Shown here piece after piece: positions 9,929 through 18,877 of a stretch of DNA of 64,000 bases (the stretch's first letter is position 1; each line of letters opens with the position of its first letter). The notes beneath the pieces were generated by a model that was given only the letters and a program-made list of their open reading frames with translations, was not told the origin of the DNA and searched no databases. The position numbers and the translations under genes are program-made. Source of the stretch: an uncultured Pseudomonadota bacterium (GTDB taxonomy: Bacteria > Pseudomonadota > Gammaproteobacteria > Steroidobacterales > Steroidobacteraceae); the NCBI GenBank assembly GCA_903868595.1, contig CAIPVV010000047.1:1-64000 (forward strand). Reading direction: 5' to 3'.

Positions 9929-9957
9929 TTGTGAGCGACACACGGCGTCGCTATAGT
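9929..9957 (+). promoter_or_regulatory. Candidate sigma-70 promoter of the mltD-like gene
   Basis: TTGTGA (9929-9934), a 17-nt spacer and TATAGT (9952-9957) match the -35/-10 consensus at 4 of 6 and 5 of 6 positions. It lies about 100 bp before the start codon in the divergent region between the kinase and the transglycosylase genes. The rest of the region 9591-10054 shows no gene. Confidence 0.5.
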
Positions 9958-10054
9958 TTTCCCGACTGAACTTAATGCCTTGAATCCAAGGCGCTCTGGC
10001 ACGGCCGCAAGGCGGCTGTGCCCCTCCGGGGTGACGGTGCGCGAATACGGCAGG

Positions 10055-12220
10055 ATGCGAGGGGACGGACGGCGGGCCTGGCAGGCCTTGCTACTGGTGG
10101 TGGCCGCCTGGTTCGCCAGCGGCCCGGTGCTGGCCGAAACGGTCATGCCGCGCCCGGCGGAGCTGGAGCGGGACGTCCAGTTCTGGATCCGTGTCTACAC
10201 CGAGGTCACCACCAACGAAGGCTTCCTGCACGACGAGCACAACCTGGGCGTCGTCTACCAGCCCGTGCATTTCGGCCCGGAGGCCACCCCGGCGCAGCGT
10301 CACGAGCAGGTGGACGGGCTGCGCGAGCACTATCGCGCGACCCTGCGCCGCCTGGCCCAGGGGGCTGATGACCTCACCGAGGACGAGCGGCGCATCCGCG
10401 ACGCCTTTGGCAGCGAGGCCTCGCCCGAGCGCTTCGAGCAGGCGCAGTCCGAGGTTCGCTTCCAGCTGGGCCAGGCCGACCGTTTCCGCGAGGGCCTGAC
10501 GCGTTCCGGCATCTGGGAGGCGCACATCGCCGATACCCTGGCTAACCTGGGACTGCCGCCGGAGATCTCGGCCCTGCCGCACGTGGAGTCCTCCTTCAAC
10601 CCCGCCGCTTATTCCAAGGTGGGCGCGGCGGGGCTGTGGCAGTTCATGCGCTCCACGGGTCGGCGCTTCCTTCGCATTGACGATGCGGTGGATGAACGCC
10701 TGGACCCGTTCCGCGCGACCGAGGCCGCGGCGCAGCTGCTGGACTTCAACTACCGCCTGCTGGGCACCTGGCCGCTGGCACTCACGGCCTACAACCACGG
10801 GGCGGCCGGCATGCGTCGCGCCCGCGACGCCCTGGGAACCAGTGACATCGCGCTGATCGTGCGCCAGCACAAGAGCCCCACGTTCGGCTTCGCATCCCGC
10901 AATTTCTATGTTTCCTTCCTGGCCGCGCTGGAGATCGACCGCAATCCCGAGAAGTACTTCGGCCCGATTGCCCGGCAGCCTGAGTCGCGATTCAGGGAGG
11001 TCGAGGTGCCGGCCTACGTGTCCCTGTCGGCGCTGGAGCGCGTCGTGAAGGTTGACCGCACGCGTCTGGCGGCGCTGAACCCGGCCTTGCGGCCGCCGGT
11101 CTGGAAGGGCCAGCGTCGCGTGCCGCAGGGCTACCGGCTGCGCCTGCCGGCCGAGGCCGGCGAATGGACCAGCGCGCTGCTGGCCGCGAAGCTCAGCCCC
11201 GGCGAGCGTTTCGCCGGCCAGCCTCGCCCCGCGGTCTACAAGGTGAAGTCCGGCGATACGCTGGCGAGCATTGCCGCCAAGCAGGGCTACAACCTGACGG
11301 CGCTGGCCGACGTGAACGGCCTCAAGATGGCCGCGAAGCTCAAGCCGGGCCGCAGCCTGCAGCTGCCGGAGAACAGCCCGCAGCTCCTGCCGCGCGGCGC
11401 CGAGTCCGCACTGGCCGCAGCGCCCAAGCCGGCCGATACGGTCTATGTCGTGCGCGCCGGGGATGTACTGACCGACGTGGCCACCCGCGTCGGCGTGCCC
11501 GTGGCACAACTCGTGGCCGTCAACCAGCTCTCCAGCGCCGATTCCTTGTACGAGGGGCAGCGCCTGCGGCTCAGCCCGGCAGCGGGCGGTAGCGTGGCCG
11601 CCAGCGCCGCCACCGCCGTGAGCACCGCGAACTCCGCCAGCGAGGTCCTCTCCGAGGAGAAGGCGGAAACGCGCGCCGCGGCCTCGGAGGAGCGCAAGCC
11701 CGCGCGGCGCAACGAACCGGTCTCCGGTTCCCAAGCCGAGGCGCAGAGCCCGGCCGTGTTCCCGGCCGCGGTCCCGCAGGCCAGCGACCCGGTGGACTAC
11801 TCGGTCGGGGCCGACGACAGCATCCGCGTCGCGGCGGCCGAGACGCTCGGGCATTTCGCCGATTGGCTGGGCACCAGTGCGGCACGCCTGCGCGAGCTCA
11901 ACCACCTGAAGGCCGCGGCCACGGTGGTGATGGGCCACAAGCTCAAGCTGAGCTTCGGCAAGGTCGCCAAGGCCGACTTCGAGCAGAAGCGGCGCGACTA
12001 CCACCAGCAGCTGCAGGCGGCCTTCTTCGCGGGACACCGCATCATCGGCACGGAAGTCTATGTGTCGCGCCGTGGCGACTCCCTGTGGGCGGTGACGCAG
12101 CGCTTCTCGCGGCTGCCCGTATGGCTGCTGCAGCAGTACAACCCCGACGTCGACTTTGCGGATCTGCACTCCGGCGTGCAGATCGTCGTGCCGAGGGTCG
12201 AAGAAGTGCCCGCGGTGTGA
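10055..12220 (+). CDS. mltD: LysM-repeat membrane-bound lytic murein transglycosylase (MltD type)
   Basis: A 721-residue protein when started at ATG 10055, which gives a signal peptide with core ALLLVVAAWFAS cut near VLA|ET. GTG at 10037 is an alternative. The GH23 transglycosylase domain carries catalytic Glu178 in PHVESSFNP, followed by GAAGLWQFM and the TAYNHG motif. The C-terminal half has LysM peptidoglycan-binding modules: two clear ones starting YKVKSGDTLAS and YVVRAGDVLTD, a diverged third (YSVGADDSIRV) and a last one, YVSRRGDSLWAV. It cleaves glycan strands to 1,6-anhydromuropeptides in the periplasm. E. coli MltD is about 450 residues with two LysM, so this one is longer. It is followed closely by an L,D-transpeptidase gene. 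Confidence 0.9.
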   Translation: MRGDGRRAWQALLLVVAAWFASGPVLAETVMPRPAELERDVQFWIRVYTEVTTNEGFLHDEHNLGVVYQPVHFGPEATPAQRHEQVDGLREHYRATLRRLAQGADDLTEDERRIRDAFGSEASPERFEQAQSEVRFQLGQADRFREGLTRSGIWEAHIADTLANLGLPPEISALPHVESSFNPAAYSKVGAAGLWQFMRSTGRRFLRIDDAVDERLDPFRATEAAAQLLDFNYRLLGTWPLALTAYNHGAAGMRRARDALGTSDIALIVRQHKSPTFGFASRNFYVSFLAALEIDRNPEKYFGPIARQPESRFREVEVPAYVSLSALERVVKVDRTRLAALNPALRPPVWKGQRRVPQGYRLRLPAEAGEWTSALLAAKLSPGERFAGQPRPAVYKVKSGDTLASIAAKQGYNLTALADVNGLKMAAKLKPGRSLQLPENSPQLLPRGAESALAAAPKPADTVYVVRAGDVLTDVATRVGVPVAQLVAVNQLSSADSLYEGQRLRLSPAAGGSVAASAATAVSTANSASEVLSEEKAETRAAASEERKPARRNEPVSGSQAEAQSPAVFPAAVPQASDPVDYSVGADDSIRVAAAETLGHFADWLGTSAARLRELNHLKAAATVVMGHKLKLSFGKVAKADFEQKRRDYHQQLQAAFFAGHRIIGTEVYVSRRGDSLWAVTQRFSRLPVWLLQQYNPDVDFADLHSGVQIVVPRVEEVPAV

Positions 12221-12267
12221 TGGATGCACGGTCAACAGGAGCCTCGACGGTGTCTATAATCGGCTCC

Positions 12268-12783
12268 ATGTGTCGTCGACTCATCATGCCGGGGTTGATG
12301 GGCCTCATCCTCGCGCTGACCGCGATGGTGGGGGCGCCCCTGCGTGCCGATGAGTTGCCGGCGGCCGACCGCGTGGTCGTCTACAAGGCCGCGCGCCGGC
12401 TGGAGTTGCTGCGCGGCGACGAGGTGCTGCGCAGCTACAAGGTCGCGCTGGGCCTGCAGCCGCAGGGCCACAAGGAGCGTGCCGGGGATTTCCGCACGCC
12501 CGAGGGCAGCTACCGGCTCGTGCGGCGCAACGCCCGCAGCGACTATTTCCTCTCGATCCAGATTTCCTATCCGGGCCCGGATGACCTCAAGGTCGCCAAG
12601 AAGAACCACTGGGAGCCGGGTGGCGCGATCATGATCCACGGACTGCCCAACACGCTCAAGCGCGAGCCGACCTACTACGAGACCCGCGACTGGACCGATG
12701 GCTGCATTGCCGTCTCCAACTCGGATATGGTGGAGATCTGGATGCTCACCCAGAACAACATTCCCATCGATATCCGACCCTAA
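12268..12783 (+). CDS. L,D-transpeptidase family protein (YkuD domain)
   Basis: A 171-residue exported protein started at ATG 12268. The N-terminal hydrophobic stretch MPGLMGLILALTAMVGAP ends near LRA|DE and acts as a signal peptide. The YkuD domain has the expected IMIHGLPN histidine motif and TDGCIAVSN around catalytic Cys146. These enzymes make 3-3 crosslinks in peptidoglycan or attach proteins to it. The short form with one YkuD domain and KERAGDFRTPEGSY is common in Gammaproteobacteria (YafK-like), where some members act on lipoprotein-peptidoglycan links. It lies 47 bp after mltD and 5 bp before ppnN. Confidence 0.85.
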   Translation: MCRRLIMPGLMGLILALTAMVGAPLRADELPAADRVVVYKAARRLELLRGDEVLRSYKVALGLQPQGHKERAGDFRTPEGSYRLVRRNARSDYFLSIQISYPGPDDLKVAKKNHWEPGGAIMIHGLPNTLKREPTYYETRDWTDGCIAVSNSDMVEIWMLTQNNIPIDIRP

Positions 12784-12788
12784 AGATC

Positions 12789-14174
12789 TTGCAAGCCGTC
12801 ATAGACCTACCCGACGTTGTCGACGCGAGCGTCGGTCCGCGCGGCAGCCTTGAGAACCTCTCCCAGTCCGAAATCGAGATCCTCCTGAACTCCGGCGGCG
12901 GGGGCATCCATCCGCTGTTCCGGAAATGCGCCCTGGCGGTGCTGAATTCCGGCAGCGATAACGACAACGCCAAAGAGCTCTTCGACCGCTACCGGCACTT
13001 TGACGTGCAAGTGGTGCGCCATCCCTGGGGTATTCGCCTGGAGATCCGCAACGCGCCGGCCGGCGCCTTCGTCGACGGTCAGATGATCCGCGGCATCAAG
13101 GAGCACCTGTTCGCGGTGCTTCGAGATGTGGTGTTCATCACACACGAGATAGAGCAGGGTGCGCGGTTTGACCTGCAGCAGCCGGCGGCGATCACCAATG
13201 CCGTATTCCACGTGCTGCGCAACGCGCGCATGCTGGATCGCAAGATCAAGCCTAACCTGGTGGTCTGCTGGGGCGGCCATTCGATCAACCAAGTCGAGTA
13301 CCAGTACACGAAGAAGGTGGGCTACGAACTCGGCCTGCGTGGCCTGGACGTGTGCACGGGCTGCGGCCCGGGCGCGATGAAGGGCCCCATGAAGGGGGCC
13401 ACGATCGGCCACGCCAAGCAGCGTATCGCCACCGGCCGCTATATCGGGCTCACGGAGCCGGGGATCATCGCGGCGGAACCGCCCAACGCGATCGTGAACC
13501 AGCTGGTGATCATGCCGGACATCGAGAAGCGCCTGGAGGCCTTCCTGCGCCTCGCCCACGGGGTGGTGGTGTTCCCGGGCGGCCCCGGCACGGCGGAGGA
13601 AATCCTCTACCTGCTGGGTATCCTGCTGGAGCCGCGCAACGTCGAGCAGGTCCTGCCCGTCGTGCTGACCGGACCCGCCGAGAGTGCGAGCTACTTTGAG
13701 CGGTTGCGCACGTTCATCGGCGGGGCGCTGGGCCAGGAAGCCCTTTCGCGCCTGAGCGTGATCACCGGGGAGCCCGGCGACGTGGCCCGCCACATGGTCA
13801 ATTCGATGAGCCGGGTGCGGGGCTATCGCCGCGCCAGCAATGATTCCTACAATTTCAATTGGCTGCTGCACATTCCCGAGGATTTCCAGCACCCCTTCGT
13901 GGTCTCGCACGAGTCGATGCGCGGCCTGCAGCTGCACCGCGACCAGCCTCTGCACCTGCTGGTGGCCAACCTGCGCCGTGCGTTCTCCGGCATCGTTGCC
14001 GGCAACGTGAAGGAGCAGGGCATTAGAGCCATCGAGGCACACGGGCCGTTCGAGCTGCGCGGCGACCCGCAGATCATGGGGCTGCTGGATGAACTGCTGC
14101 GCGGCTTCGTGGCGGGTGGCCGCATGAAACTGCCCGGTACCGCCTACGTGCCATGCTACCGGCTGGTGGATTAG
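12789..14174 (+). CDS. ppnN: Nucleotide 5'-monophosphate nucleosidase PpnN (LOG family)
   Basis: A 461-residue protein similar over its whole length to E. coli PpnN/YgdH (about 454). It has the N-terminal DUF4478-like segment (SLENLSQSEIEIL, LAVLNSGS, HPWGIRLEI, AFVDGQMIRGI) and then the Rossmann-like LOG domain with PGGPGTAEE, the phosphoribohydrolase signature. It splits purine and pyrimidine nucleoside monophosphates into base and ribose-5-phosphate, and in E. coli it is stimulated by (p)ppGpp. The start is TTG at 12789. No ATG, and no better start, lies between it and the upstream stop, and the ribosome site is weak. A weak start plus a 5-bp gap suggests translation coupled to the L,D-transpeptidase gene. 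Confidence 0.9.
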   Translation: MQAVIDLPDVVDASVGPRGSLENLSQSEIEILLNSGGGGIHPLFRKCALAVLNSGSDNDNAKELFDRYRHFDVQVVRHPWGIRLEIRNAPAGAFVDGQMIRGIKEHLFAVLRDVVFITHEIEQGARFDLQQPAAITNAVFHVLRNARMLDRKIKPNLVVCWGGHSINQVEYQYTKKVGYELGLRGLDVCTGCGPGAMKGPMKGATIGHAKQRIATGRYIGLTEPGIIAAEPPNAIVNQLVIMPDIEKRLEAFLRLAHGVVVFPGGPGTAEEILYLLGILLEPRNVEQVLPVVLTGPAESASYFERLRTFIGGALGQEALSRLSVITGEPGDVARHMVNSMSRVRGYRRASNDSYNFNWLLHIPEDFQHPFVVSHESMRGLQLHRDQPLHLLVANLRRAFSGIVAGNVKEQGIRAIEAHGPFELRGDPQIMGLLDELLRGFVAGGRMKLPGTAYVPCYRLVD

Positions 14175-14306
14175 ATTCCGCGGCGCAGCGTGGGTCGGCC
14201 GTACGGCCATGTGATCCAGTTCCTGTCGAGCGTACCGGGTCGCGCCGTAAGCTCTCGCATCGATGCCCCATCTCGGGGCAATGGCTGACAGCCAAGGCCG
14301 ATCCGC

Positions 14307-14534
14307 ATGAGCAGCCCCGAACTCCCCGTCGAAGACAGCTCCCCGACCGGTGAATTTCGCCTCGCAGGCGGCGCCGAACTCTATGCCGACTGGGTCGCGC
14401 GCGTGGAGCGCGGTCGCGGGCGCCAGGCGGCCATCAGCCGCGACCTGGGAAGCCTTTCCAACTACAAGAACTGGGCCGCGAAGGTCCGGGACAGCTGGGA
14501 CGCGGATACCGCGCCGCCGGCTCGCAAGAAATAA
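14307..14534 (+). CDS. Small hypothetical protein (75 aa)
   Basis: ATG 14307 has a weak AAGG ribosome site about 10 nt upstream. The product is charged and soluble with no signal peptide: an acidic start (ELPVEDS), a middle LYADWVARVERGRGRQAAISRDLGSLSNYKNWAAKV and a basic PPARKK end. The middle could form two helices, loosely like a helix-turn-helix, but I do not recognise a family. It lies between ppnN and htpG, 133 bp after the former. Confidence 0.5.
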   Translation: MSSPELPVEDSSPTGEFRLAGGAELYADWVARVERGRGRQAAISRDLGSLSNYKNWAAKVRDSWDADTAPPARKK

Positions 14535-14545
14535 GGCGGCGCCCC

Positions 14546-14650
14546 GTGTCCCGCCTGGCCCTGCTGCTGGACGAGTTGGATGAGTACCTGTCCTGGGGGC
14601 GCCAGCTCACCGCCGGCGCTCAGATCTGGCGGCGCCGCAACCGCTCCTGA
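14546..14650 (+). CDS. Possible 34-residue small protein upstream of htpG
   Basis: GTG 14546 follows an AAGGCGG stretch about 8 nt upstream. It encodes a short amphipathic peptide beginning SRLALLLDELDEYLSWGR and ending in a basic tail, then TGA. It ends about 20 bp before the sigma-32 promoter of htpG. There is no family evidence, and it may be chance. Confidence 0.2.
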   Translation: MSRLALLLDELDEYLSWGRQLTAGAQIWRRRNRS

Positions 14651-14669
14651 TGAGGTCCTTAAAAAGGCG

Positions 14670-14698
14670 CTTGATATAACGCCCTCCTGACCCCATCT
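14670..14698 (+). promoter_or_regulatory. Sigma-32 (RpoH) heat-shock promoter of htpG
   Basis: CTTGATA (14670-14676), a 14-nt spacer and CCCCATCT (14691-14698) match the sigma-32 consensus CTTGAAA-N13-15-CCCCATNT almost perfectly. It lies 36 bp before the htpG start codon, which is the expected place. Confidence 0.85.
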
Positions 14699-14734
14699 CC
14701 GGCGGACGTTTCCCTTCCGTAGCCGGAGTCCGCC

Positions 14735-16639
14735 ATGACTGTCGATGCGCCCAGCGCCCCTGCGTCCGAAACCCGTGGCTTTAAGGCCGAGGTCCGTGAG
14801 CTGCTGAAGCTCATGATCCACTCCCTCTACAGCCACCGGGAGATCTTCCTCCGGGAACTGATCTCCAACGCCTCCGACGCCAACGACAAGCTGCGCTTTC
14901 TCTCCCTCGCCAACCCGGAGCTGCTGGGGGAGGAGAAGGAGCTGGGCATCTGGATCGAGCAGGACGAGAAGGCCGGGACGCTCTGCATCCGCGACAATGG
15001 CATTGGCCTCACCCGCGAGGACGCCATCGCCCACCTGGGCACCATCGCCAAGTCCGGCACGGCCGAGTTCTTCGGCAAGCTCACTGGCGACGCCCAGAAG
15101 GACTCCCAGCTCATCGGCCAGTTCGGCGTCGGCTTCTACTCCGCCTTCATCGTCGCGGACCGCGTCGAGGTGCTCTCGCGCCGCGCCGGGGAGCCGACCT
15201 CGGCCGGCGTGCGCTGGCAGTCCGCCGCGGACGGGGAGTTCACCGTGGACACCGTGGAGCGCGCCGAGCGCGGTACCACGGTCATCCTGCACCTGAAGGC
15301 GGATGCCAAGGAGTTCGCCGACGCCTGGCGCCTGCGGGCCCTGGTGCGCCGCTATTCCGACCACATCGCCTTCCCCGTGCGCATGGCCAAGCAGGGTGCG
15401 GCGACGCTGGAGTTCGAGGTGGTCAATCAGGCCCAGGCCCTGTGGACCCGGCCCCGCACCGAGATCCAGGACGAGGAATACCGCGAGTTCTACCGCCACA
15501 TCACGCACGACGGCAACGAGCCGCTGTCCTGGAGCCACAACAAGGTGGAGGGCAAGCGCGAGTACACGAGCCTGCTGTACTTGCCTGCCCAGGCACCCTT
15601 CGACCTGTACCAGCGTGACGCGGCGCGGGGCCTGAAGCTGCATGTCCGGCGCGTCTTCATCATGGACGACGCCGAGCAGTTCCTGCCGCTGTACCTGCGC
15701 TTCATCAAGGGCGTGCTGGACTCCAGCGACCTGCCGCTGAACGTCTCCCGGGAGCTGCTGCAGAAGGACCCGGAAGTGGACGCCATGCGCAGCGCGCTCA
15801 CCAAGCGCGCCCTGGACCTGATCTCCCGCCTGGCCAAGGAGGAGCCGGAGAAGTACGCCACGTTCTGGAAGGAATTCGGGCAGGTGCTCAAGGAGGGCGT
15901 TGGCGAGGACTACGCCAACCGCGACAAGCTCCTGCCCCTGCTGCGCTTTGCCAGCACCCACGAGGCTTCCGACGAGGACCGCACGGCCCTGGCGGACTAC
16001 GTGGCGCGCATGAAAGAGGGCCAGGAGCGGATCTACTACGTGCTGGCGGAGAGCCGCTCGGCCGCCCGCTCCAGCCCGTTCATCGAGCGCCTGCGTGCCA
16101 AGGGCATCGAGGTGCTGCTGCTGGGTGACCGCGTCGACCCGTGGATCATGGGGCAGCTGCAGGACTTCGAGGGTAAGCCGTTCCAGGACGCCGCCCGCGG
16201 CGACCTGGATCTGGGCAAGCTCGCGGACGAATCCGAGAAGCAGGCCGAGGAGGCGGCGAGCGAGGCCCACAAGGACCTCTTCGCCCGCATGGGCGCGGCG
16301 CTGGGCGATGCGGTCTCCGAAGTGCGGGCCAGCAGCCGCCTCACCGAGTCCCCGGCGTGCCTCACGCGCGAGGAGGACGACATGAGCGAGCAGATGCGCC
16401 GCATGCTGGCGGCAGCCGGCCGCGACGACCTGCCGCCCGGCAAGCCGCGGCTGGAGGTCAACCTCGCGCATCCGCTGGTGGTGCGCCTGGAGGCCACCCA
16501 GGGCGAGGACTTCAACGAGCTCTCGCAGCTGCTCTTCGACCAGGCGCAGCTCACCGAGCAGGGCCAGGTCGCCAATCCCGGCGAGTACGTGCGCCGCCTG
16601 AACCGCCTGCTGGTGAAGCTGGTGGGCGGTGCCACGTGA
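14735..16639 (+). CDS. htpG: Molecular chaperone HtpG (bacterial Hsp90)
   Basis: A 634-residue protein (E. coli 624). The N-terminal GHKL ATPase shows [28 protein letters not shown] and [11 protein letters not shown]. The middle domain has [18 protein letters not shown] with the catalytic-loop Arg, and the C-terminal dimer region ends with [15 protein letters not shown]. It remodels client proteins in the cytosol together with DnaK. A strong sigma-32 promoter lies directly upstream, so heat-shock control can be read from the sequence. The stop codon overlaps the msrB start (GTGA). Confidence 0.97.
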   Translation: MTVDAPSAPASETRGFKAEVRELLKLMIHSLYSHREIFLRELISNASDANDKLRFLSLANPELLGEEKELGIWIEQDEKAGTLCIRDNGIGLTREDAIAHLGTIAKSGTAEFFGKLTGDAQKDSQLIGQFGVGFYSAFIVADRVEVLSRRAGEPTSAGVRWQSAADGEFTVDTVERAERGTTVILHLKADAKEFADAWRLRALVRRYSDHIAFPVRMAKQGAATLEFEVVNQAQALWTRPRTEIQDEEYREFYRHITHDGNEPLSWSHNKVEGKREYTSLLYLPAQAPFDLYQRDAARGLKLHVRRVFIMDDAEQFLPLYLRFIKGVLDSSDLPLNVSRELLQKDPEVDAMRSALTKRALDLISRLAKEEPEKYATFWKEFGQVLKEGVGEDYANRDKLLPLLRFASTHEASDEDRTALADYVARMKEGQERIYYVLAESRSAARSSPFIERLRAKGIEVLLLGDRVDPWIMGQLQDFEGKPFQDAARGDLDLGKLADESEKQAEEAASEAHKDLFARMGAALGDAVSEVRASSRLTESPACLTREEDDMSEQMRRMLAAAGRDDLPPGKPRLEVNLAHPLVVRLEATQGEDFNELSQLLFDQAQLTEQGQVANPGEYVRRLNRLLVKLVGGAT

Positions 16640-17034
16640 GCAAGCCCAAGCCCACCAGCGAGGAGCTGCGCCGCCGCCTCTCCTCCCTCCAGTACCACGT
16701 GACCCAGGAGAAGGGGACCGAGCGGGCCTTTTCCGGCCAGTACGCCGCGCACACGGCCGGCGGCACCTATACCTGCGTGTGCTGCGGGACGGAGCTGTTT
16801 CGCTCCGACACCAAGTTCGACGCCGGCTGCGGCTGGCCGAGCTTCTGGCTGCCGCTGGCGGGGGAGCGCGTGAAGACACACCGGGACACCAGCCACGGCA
16901 TGGTTCGTACCGAAGTGACCTGTGCGAACTGCGAGGCGCACCTGGGCCACGTCTTTGACGATGGACCGGAGCCCTCCGGTCTGCGTTACTGCATCAATTC
17001 GGCATCGCTCGACTTCCTGGCCGACGCCAAGTGA
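16636..17034 (+). CDS. msrB: Peptide-methionine (R)-S-oxide reductase MsrB
   Basis: A 132-residue protein (E. coli 137). It has two zinc CxxC pairs (CVCC and CANC), the fold motif [27 protein letters not shown] and the catalytic Cys in RYCINSASL. It reduces R-methionine sulfoxide in proteins using thioredoxin. The start is GTG at 16636, overlapping the htpG stop by 4 nt. It is therefore co-translated with the chaperone, and heat stress would probably raise both. Confidence 0.95.
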   Translation: MSKPKPTSEELRRRLSSLQYHVTQEKGTERAFSGQYAAHTAGGTYTCVCCGTELFRSDTKFDAGCGWPSFWLPLAGERVKTHRDTSHGMVRTEVTCANCEAHLGHVFDDGPEPSGLRYCINSASLDFLADAK

Positions 17035-17687
17035 GCCCGCCGCAAGCGCGGCGGCTGGAGATTGAGGGGCCGGCAGGCCCGTTGCAGGCGGTACTGGAGG
17101 ATCCCCGGCCGAGCGGAGCCGGGGAGCCCTCGGCCTACGCAGTGGTCTGCCACCCGCATCCCCTGCACGGCGGCACGATGGACAACAAGGTCGCCACGAC
17201 GCTGGCGCGCAGTTTCCAGGAGCTGGGCGTGCCGACGCTGCGGTTCAACTTCCGCGGCGTCGGCGAGAGCGCCGGCAGTTTCGATGAGGGAGTGGGCGAG
17301 ACCCACGATGCGCTGGCCGTCGTCGCCCAGGGCCATGCACTCTGGCCGGGCGCAGCGCTCTGGCTGGCGGGCTTCTCCTTCGGCGGACACGTGGCGCTGC
17401 GCGCCGCGCGCCAGCCGGGCGGCGAGGGGGTGCAGCGCCTGGTGACGGTGGCACCGGCCTTCACCCGCTACTACGACTCGCCGGCTGCGGTACCGATGCC
17501 GCGCTGCCCCTGGCTCATCGTGCAGGGCGATGCGGATGAGGTGATCGCCCCGCAGGAGGTCATTGACTGGGCGCGGGCGCTGGAACCGGCGCCGGACCTG
17601 CAGGTGATGCCCGGCGTGGGGCACTTCTTCCACGGCCGGCTCAACGAGCTGCGCGAGGCCGTAGTGGGCTGGGCGCGACCCACCTAG
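17031..17687 (+). CDS. Alpha/beta hydrolase (serine hydrolase)
   Basis: A 218-residue protein with GTG 17031 overlapping the msrB stop by 4 nt. It has [14 protein letters not shown] near the N-terminus, [11 protein letters not shown], the nucleophile elbow GFSFGG, a putative acid in QGDADEV and His in PGVGHFFHG. This composition matches the short COG2945-type alpha/beta hydrolases (YfhR/CocE-like, DUF-like) whose substrate is not known. No signal peptide, so it is cytosolic. It is the last gene of the htpG-msrB operon. Confidence 0.88.
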   Translation: MSPPQARRLEIEGPAGPLQAVLEDPRPSGAGEPSAYAVVCHPHPLHGGTMDNKVATTLARSFQELGVPTLRFNFRGVGESAGSFDEGVGETHDALAVVAQGHALWPGAALWLAGFSFGGHVALRAARQPGGEGVQRLVTVAPAFTRYYDSPAAVPMPRCPWLIVQGDADEVIAPQEVIDWARALEPAPDLQVMPGVGHFFHGRLNELREAVVGWARPT

Positions 17688-17707
17688 GTTATTGATCAGG
17701 CAATAAA

Positions 17708-17740
17708 AAAGCCCGGAAAACACAAGGTTTTCCGGGCTTT
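17708..17740 (-). terminator. Terminator between the hydrolase and HU-like genes
   Basis: A 14-bp perfect stem AAAGCCCGGAAAAC / GTTTTCCGGGCTTT has a 5-nt loop. In the minus direction it is followed by TTTTTTATTG, so it mainly serves the HU-like gene. In the plus direction the stem itself ends in TTT, and it could also stop the htpG-msrB-hydrolase transcript. Confidence 0.88.
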
Positions 17741-17769
17741 GTGGCTCGTCACCGAGCGCACGGCGGGTC

Positions 17770-18081
17770 TTAGTTGACCATCGCCTTCAGGTTCTTCAAC
17801 GGCAGTGCGCGAACCTTCTTGCTCGCCGGCTTGGCCTTGAAGATCTGCTTTTCCTTCGTGAAGGGGTTGATGCCCTCACGCGCCTTGGTGGCGGGCTTCT
17901 TCACGACCTTCAGCTTCAGCAGGCCCGGCAGCGTCACGAGACCGTGGCTGCGAAGGCTCTTGCGGATGATGAGGTGCAGCGAGTCGAAGACCGCGCTGAC
18001 CTGCTTACGAGACAGTTCCGTGTCCTTGGAAATCGTCGCCAAGATGTCCGACTTGGTCGGAGCGCCACCCTTTTTCGCCAT
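17770..18081 (-). CDS. HU-family nucleoid DNA-binding protein
   Basis: A 103-residue basic protein. I placed the start at ATG 18081, just after an AGGAG site. It has an N-terminal helical body (TKSDILATISKDTELSRKQVSAVFDSL) and a DNA-binding beta-arm with KPATKAREGINPFTKEKQ, matching the HU/IHF arm with its NP motif. It is a little longer than HU (90), with a lysine-rich start and end as in the diverged HU-like proteins of Xanthomonadales. It is likely an abundant minor-groove DNA binder. It is monocistronic, with its own terminator and an AT-rich upstream region (about 18140-18230). Confidence 0.88.
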   Translation of the reverse strand: MAKKGGAPTKSDILATISKDTELSRKQVSAVFDSLHLIIRKSLRSHGLVTLPGLLKLKVVKKPATKAREGINPFTKEKQIFKAKPASKKVRALPLKNLKAMVN

Positions 18082-18329
18082 TGCCGATACTCCTGCGAGG
18101 TTTAGTTGGTCTTTTGCGGGGAACATCCCCGCAGAAGCGATCGGCGCGAAACATAACATATGGAATACGCGGCGCAAATACATTTCGTGCGCCAGCGCAT
18201 GCCGAAAAACACTTGTTTTCTAGGCTCGGGAGGCATGCGGCAGGAATGCGCCGTGCCATCGCCAGGGTTCGCTATGTCATCCTAAAGCACAGGGATGTGC
18301 CGGAAACGCCTTGTTTCTATGGCTTTTTG
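18082..18329. other. Intergenic region upstream of the HU-like gene
   Basis: No gene is visible in these 248 bp. The part at 18145-18225 is AT-rich (for instance around CATAACATATGG) and is the likely promoter of the HU-like gene on the minus strand. No exact sigma-70 match was found. Confidence 0.4.
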
Positions 18330-18857
18330 TCAGCGAATCAGCAGCAGCAGGGCCTGGATCGCGATGACCGCCCAGAGCGGCGATAGGTCCAATCCACCCA
18401 GCGCTGGTATGTGCCGGCGGATCGGACGCAGCACCGGTTCGCACAGAGAAGTCAGCAGCGACTGGCCCGGCGAGTAGCTACCCTGCGCGAAGAAGGAGAG
18501 CGCGGCGTAGAGCAGGATCGCGAAGAAGTAGGTCTGCAGCACCAGGCGAGCCAGTTCCACCAGCAGCAACCGCGCCAGCGACAGGGGCGGGGGCAGCGGC
18601 AGGCCGGAGAGCGCCAGCAGCATCAGGATCTTGGCGGCCATCACCGCCACCACGGCCACCACCGAGGCAGTGTCCACGCGGCCGACGGGCGGCAGCACCT
18701 TGCGCAGCGGCAGGATCAGCGGGTTGGTCAGCTGCACGACACCGCGGGAGAGGGGGTTGCGGAAATCCGCGCGTACCCACTGCAGCAGCAGGCGCAGCAG
18801 CAGGACGAACAGATAGAGCCCGACCAGCGTATCAACAAGGAAAATCAATGCTTCCAT
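18330..18857 (-). CDS. yggT: YggT family integral membrane protein
   Basis: A 175-residue protein with two repeated YGGT units, each with paired membrane helices: LIFLVDTLVGLYLFVLLLRL, then LTNPLILPLRKVLPP, and in the second half LLYAALSFFAQG, SLCEPVLRPIRRHIP and SPLWAVIAIQALLLL. The NPL...P(L/I)R motif after the first helix of each repeat is diagnostic. The family is linked to osmotic tolerance and division-site biology, with no defined reaction. It sits 20 bp after proC on the same strand, in the conserved yggS-proC-yggT order. Confidence 0.93.
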   Translation of the reverse strand: MEALIFLVDTLVGLYLFVLLLRLLLQWVRADFRNPLSRGVVQLTNPLILPLRKVLPPVGRVDTASVVAVVAVMAAKILMLLALSGLPLPPPLSLARLLLVELARLVLQTYFFAILLYAALSFFAQGSYSPGQSLLTSLCEPVLRPIRRHIPALGGLDLSPLWAVIAIQALLLLIR

Positions 18858-18877
18858 GGGGTCGTGGCGCTCCGGTG

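Noticed and set aside
10091-12235. Long minus-strand open frame opposite mltD (about 714 codons)
   Set aside because: It has no recognisable domains and is His/Arg/Gln-rich as expected for the complement of GC-rich coding DNA. The plus strand encodes a complete transglycosylase.
14265-14285. Short hairpin TGCCCC/GGGGCA between ppnN and the 75-aa gene
   Set aside because: Six base pairs without a U-tract; too weak for a terminator call.
14462-16879. Long minus-strand open frame opposite htpG and msrB (about 805 codons)
   Set aside because: Shadow of well-identified genes; low-complexity composition and no ribosome site.
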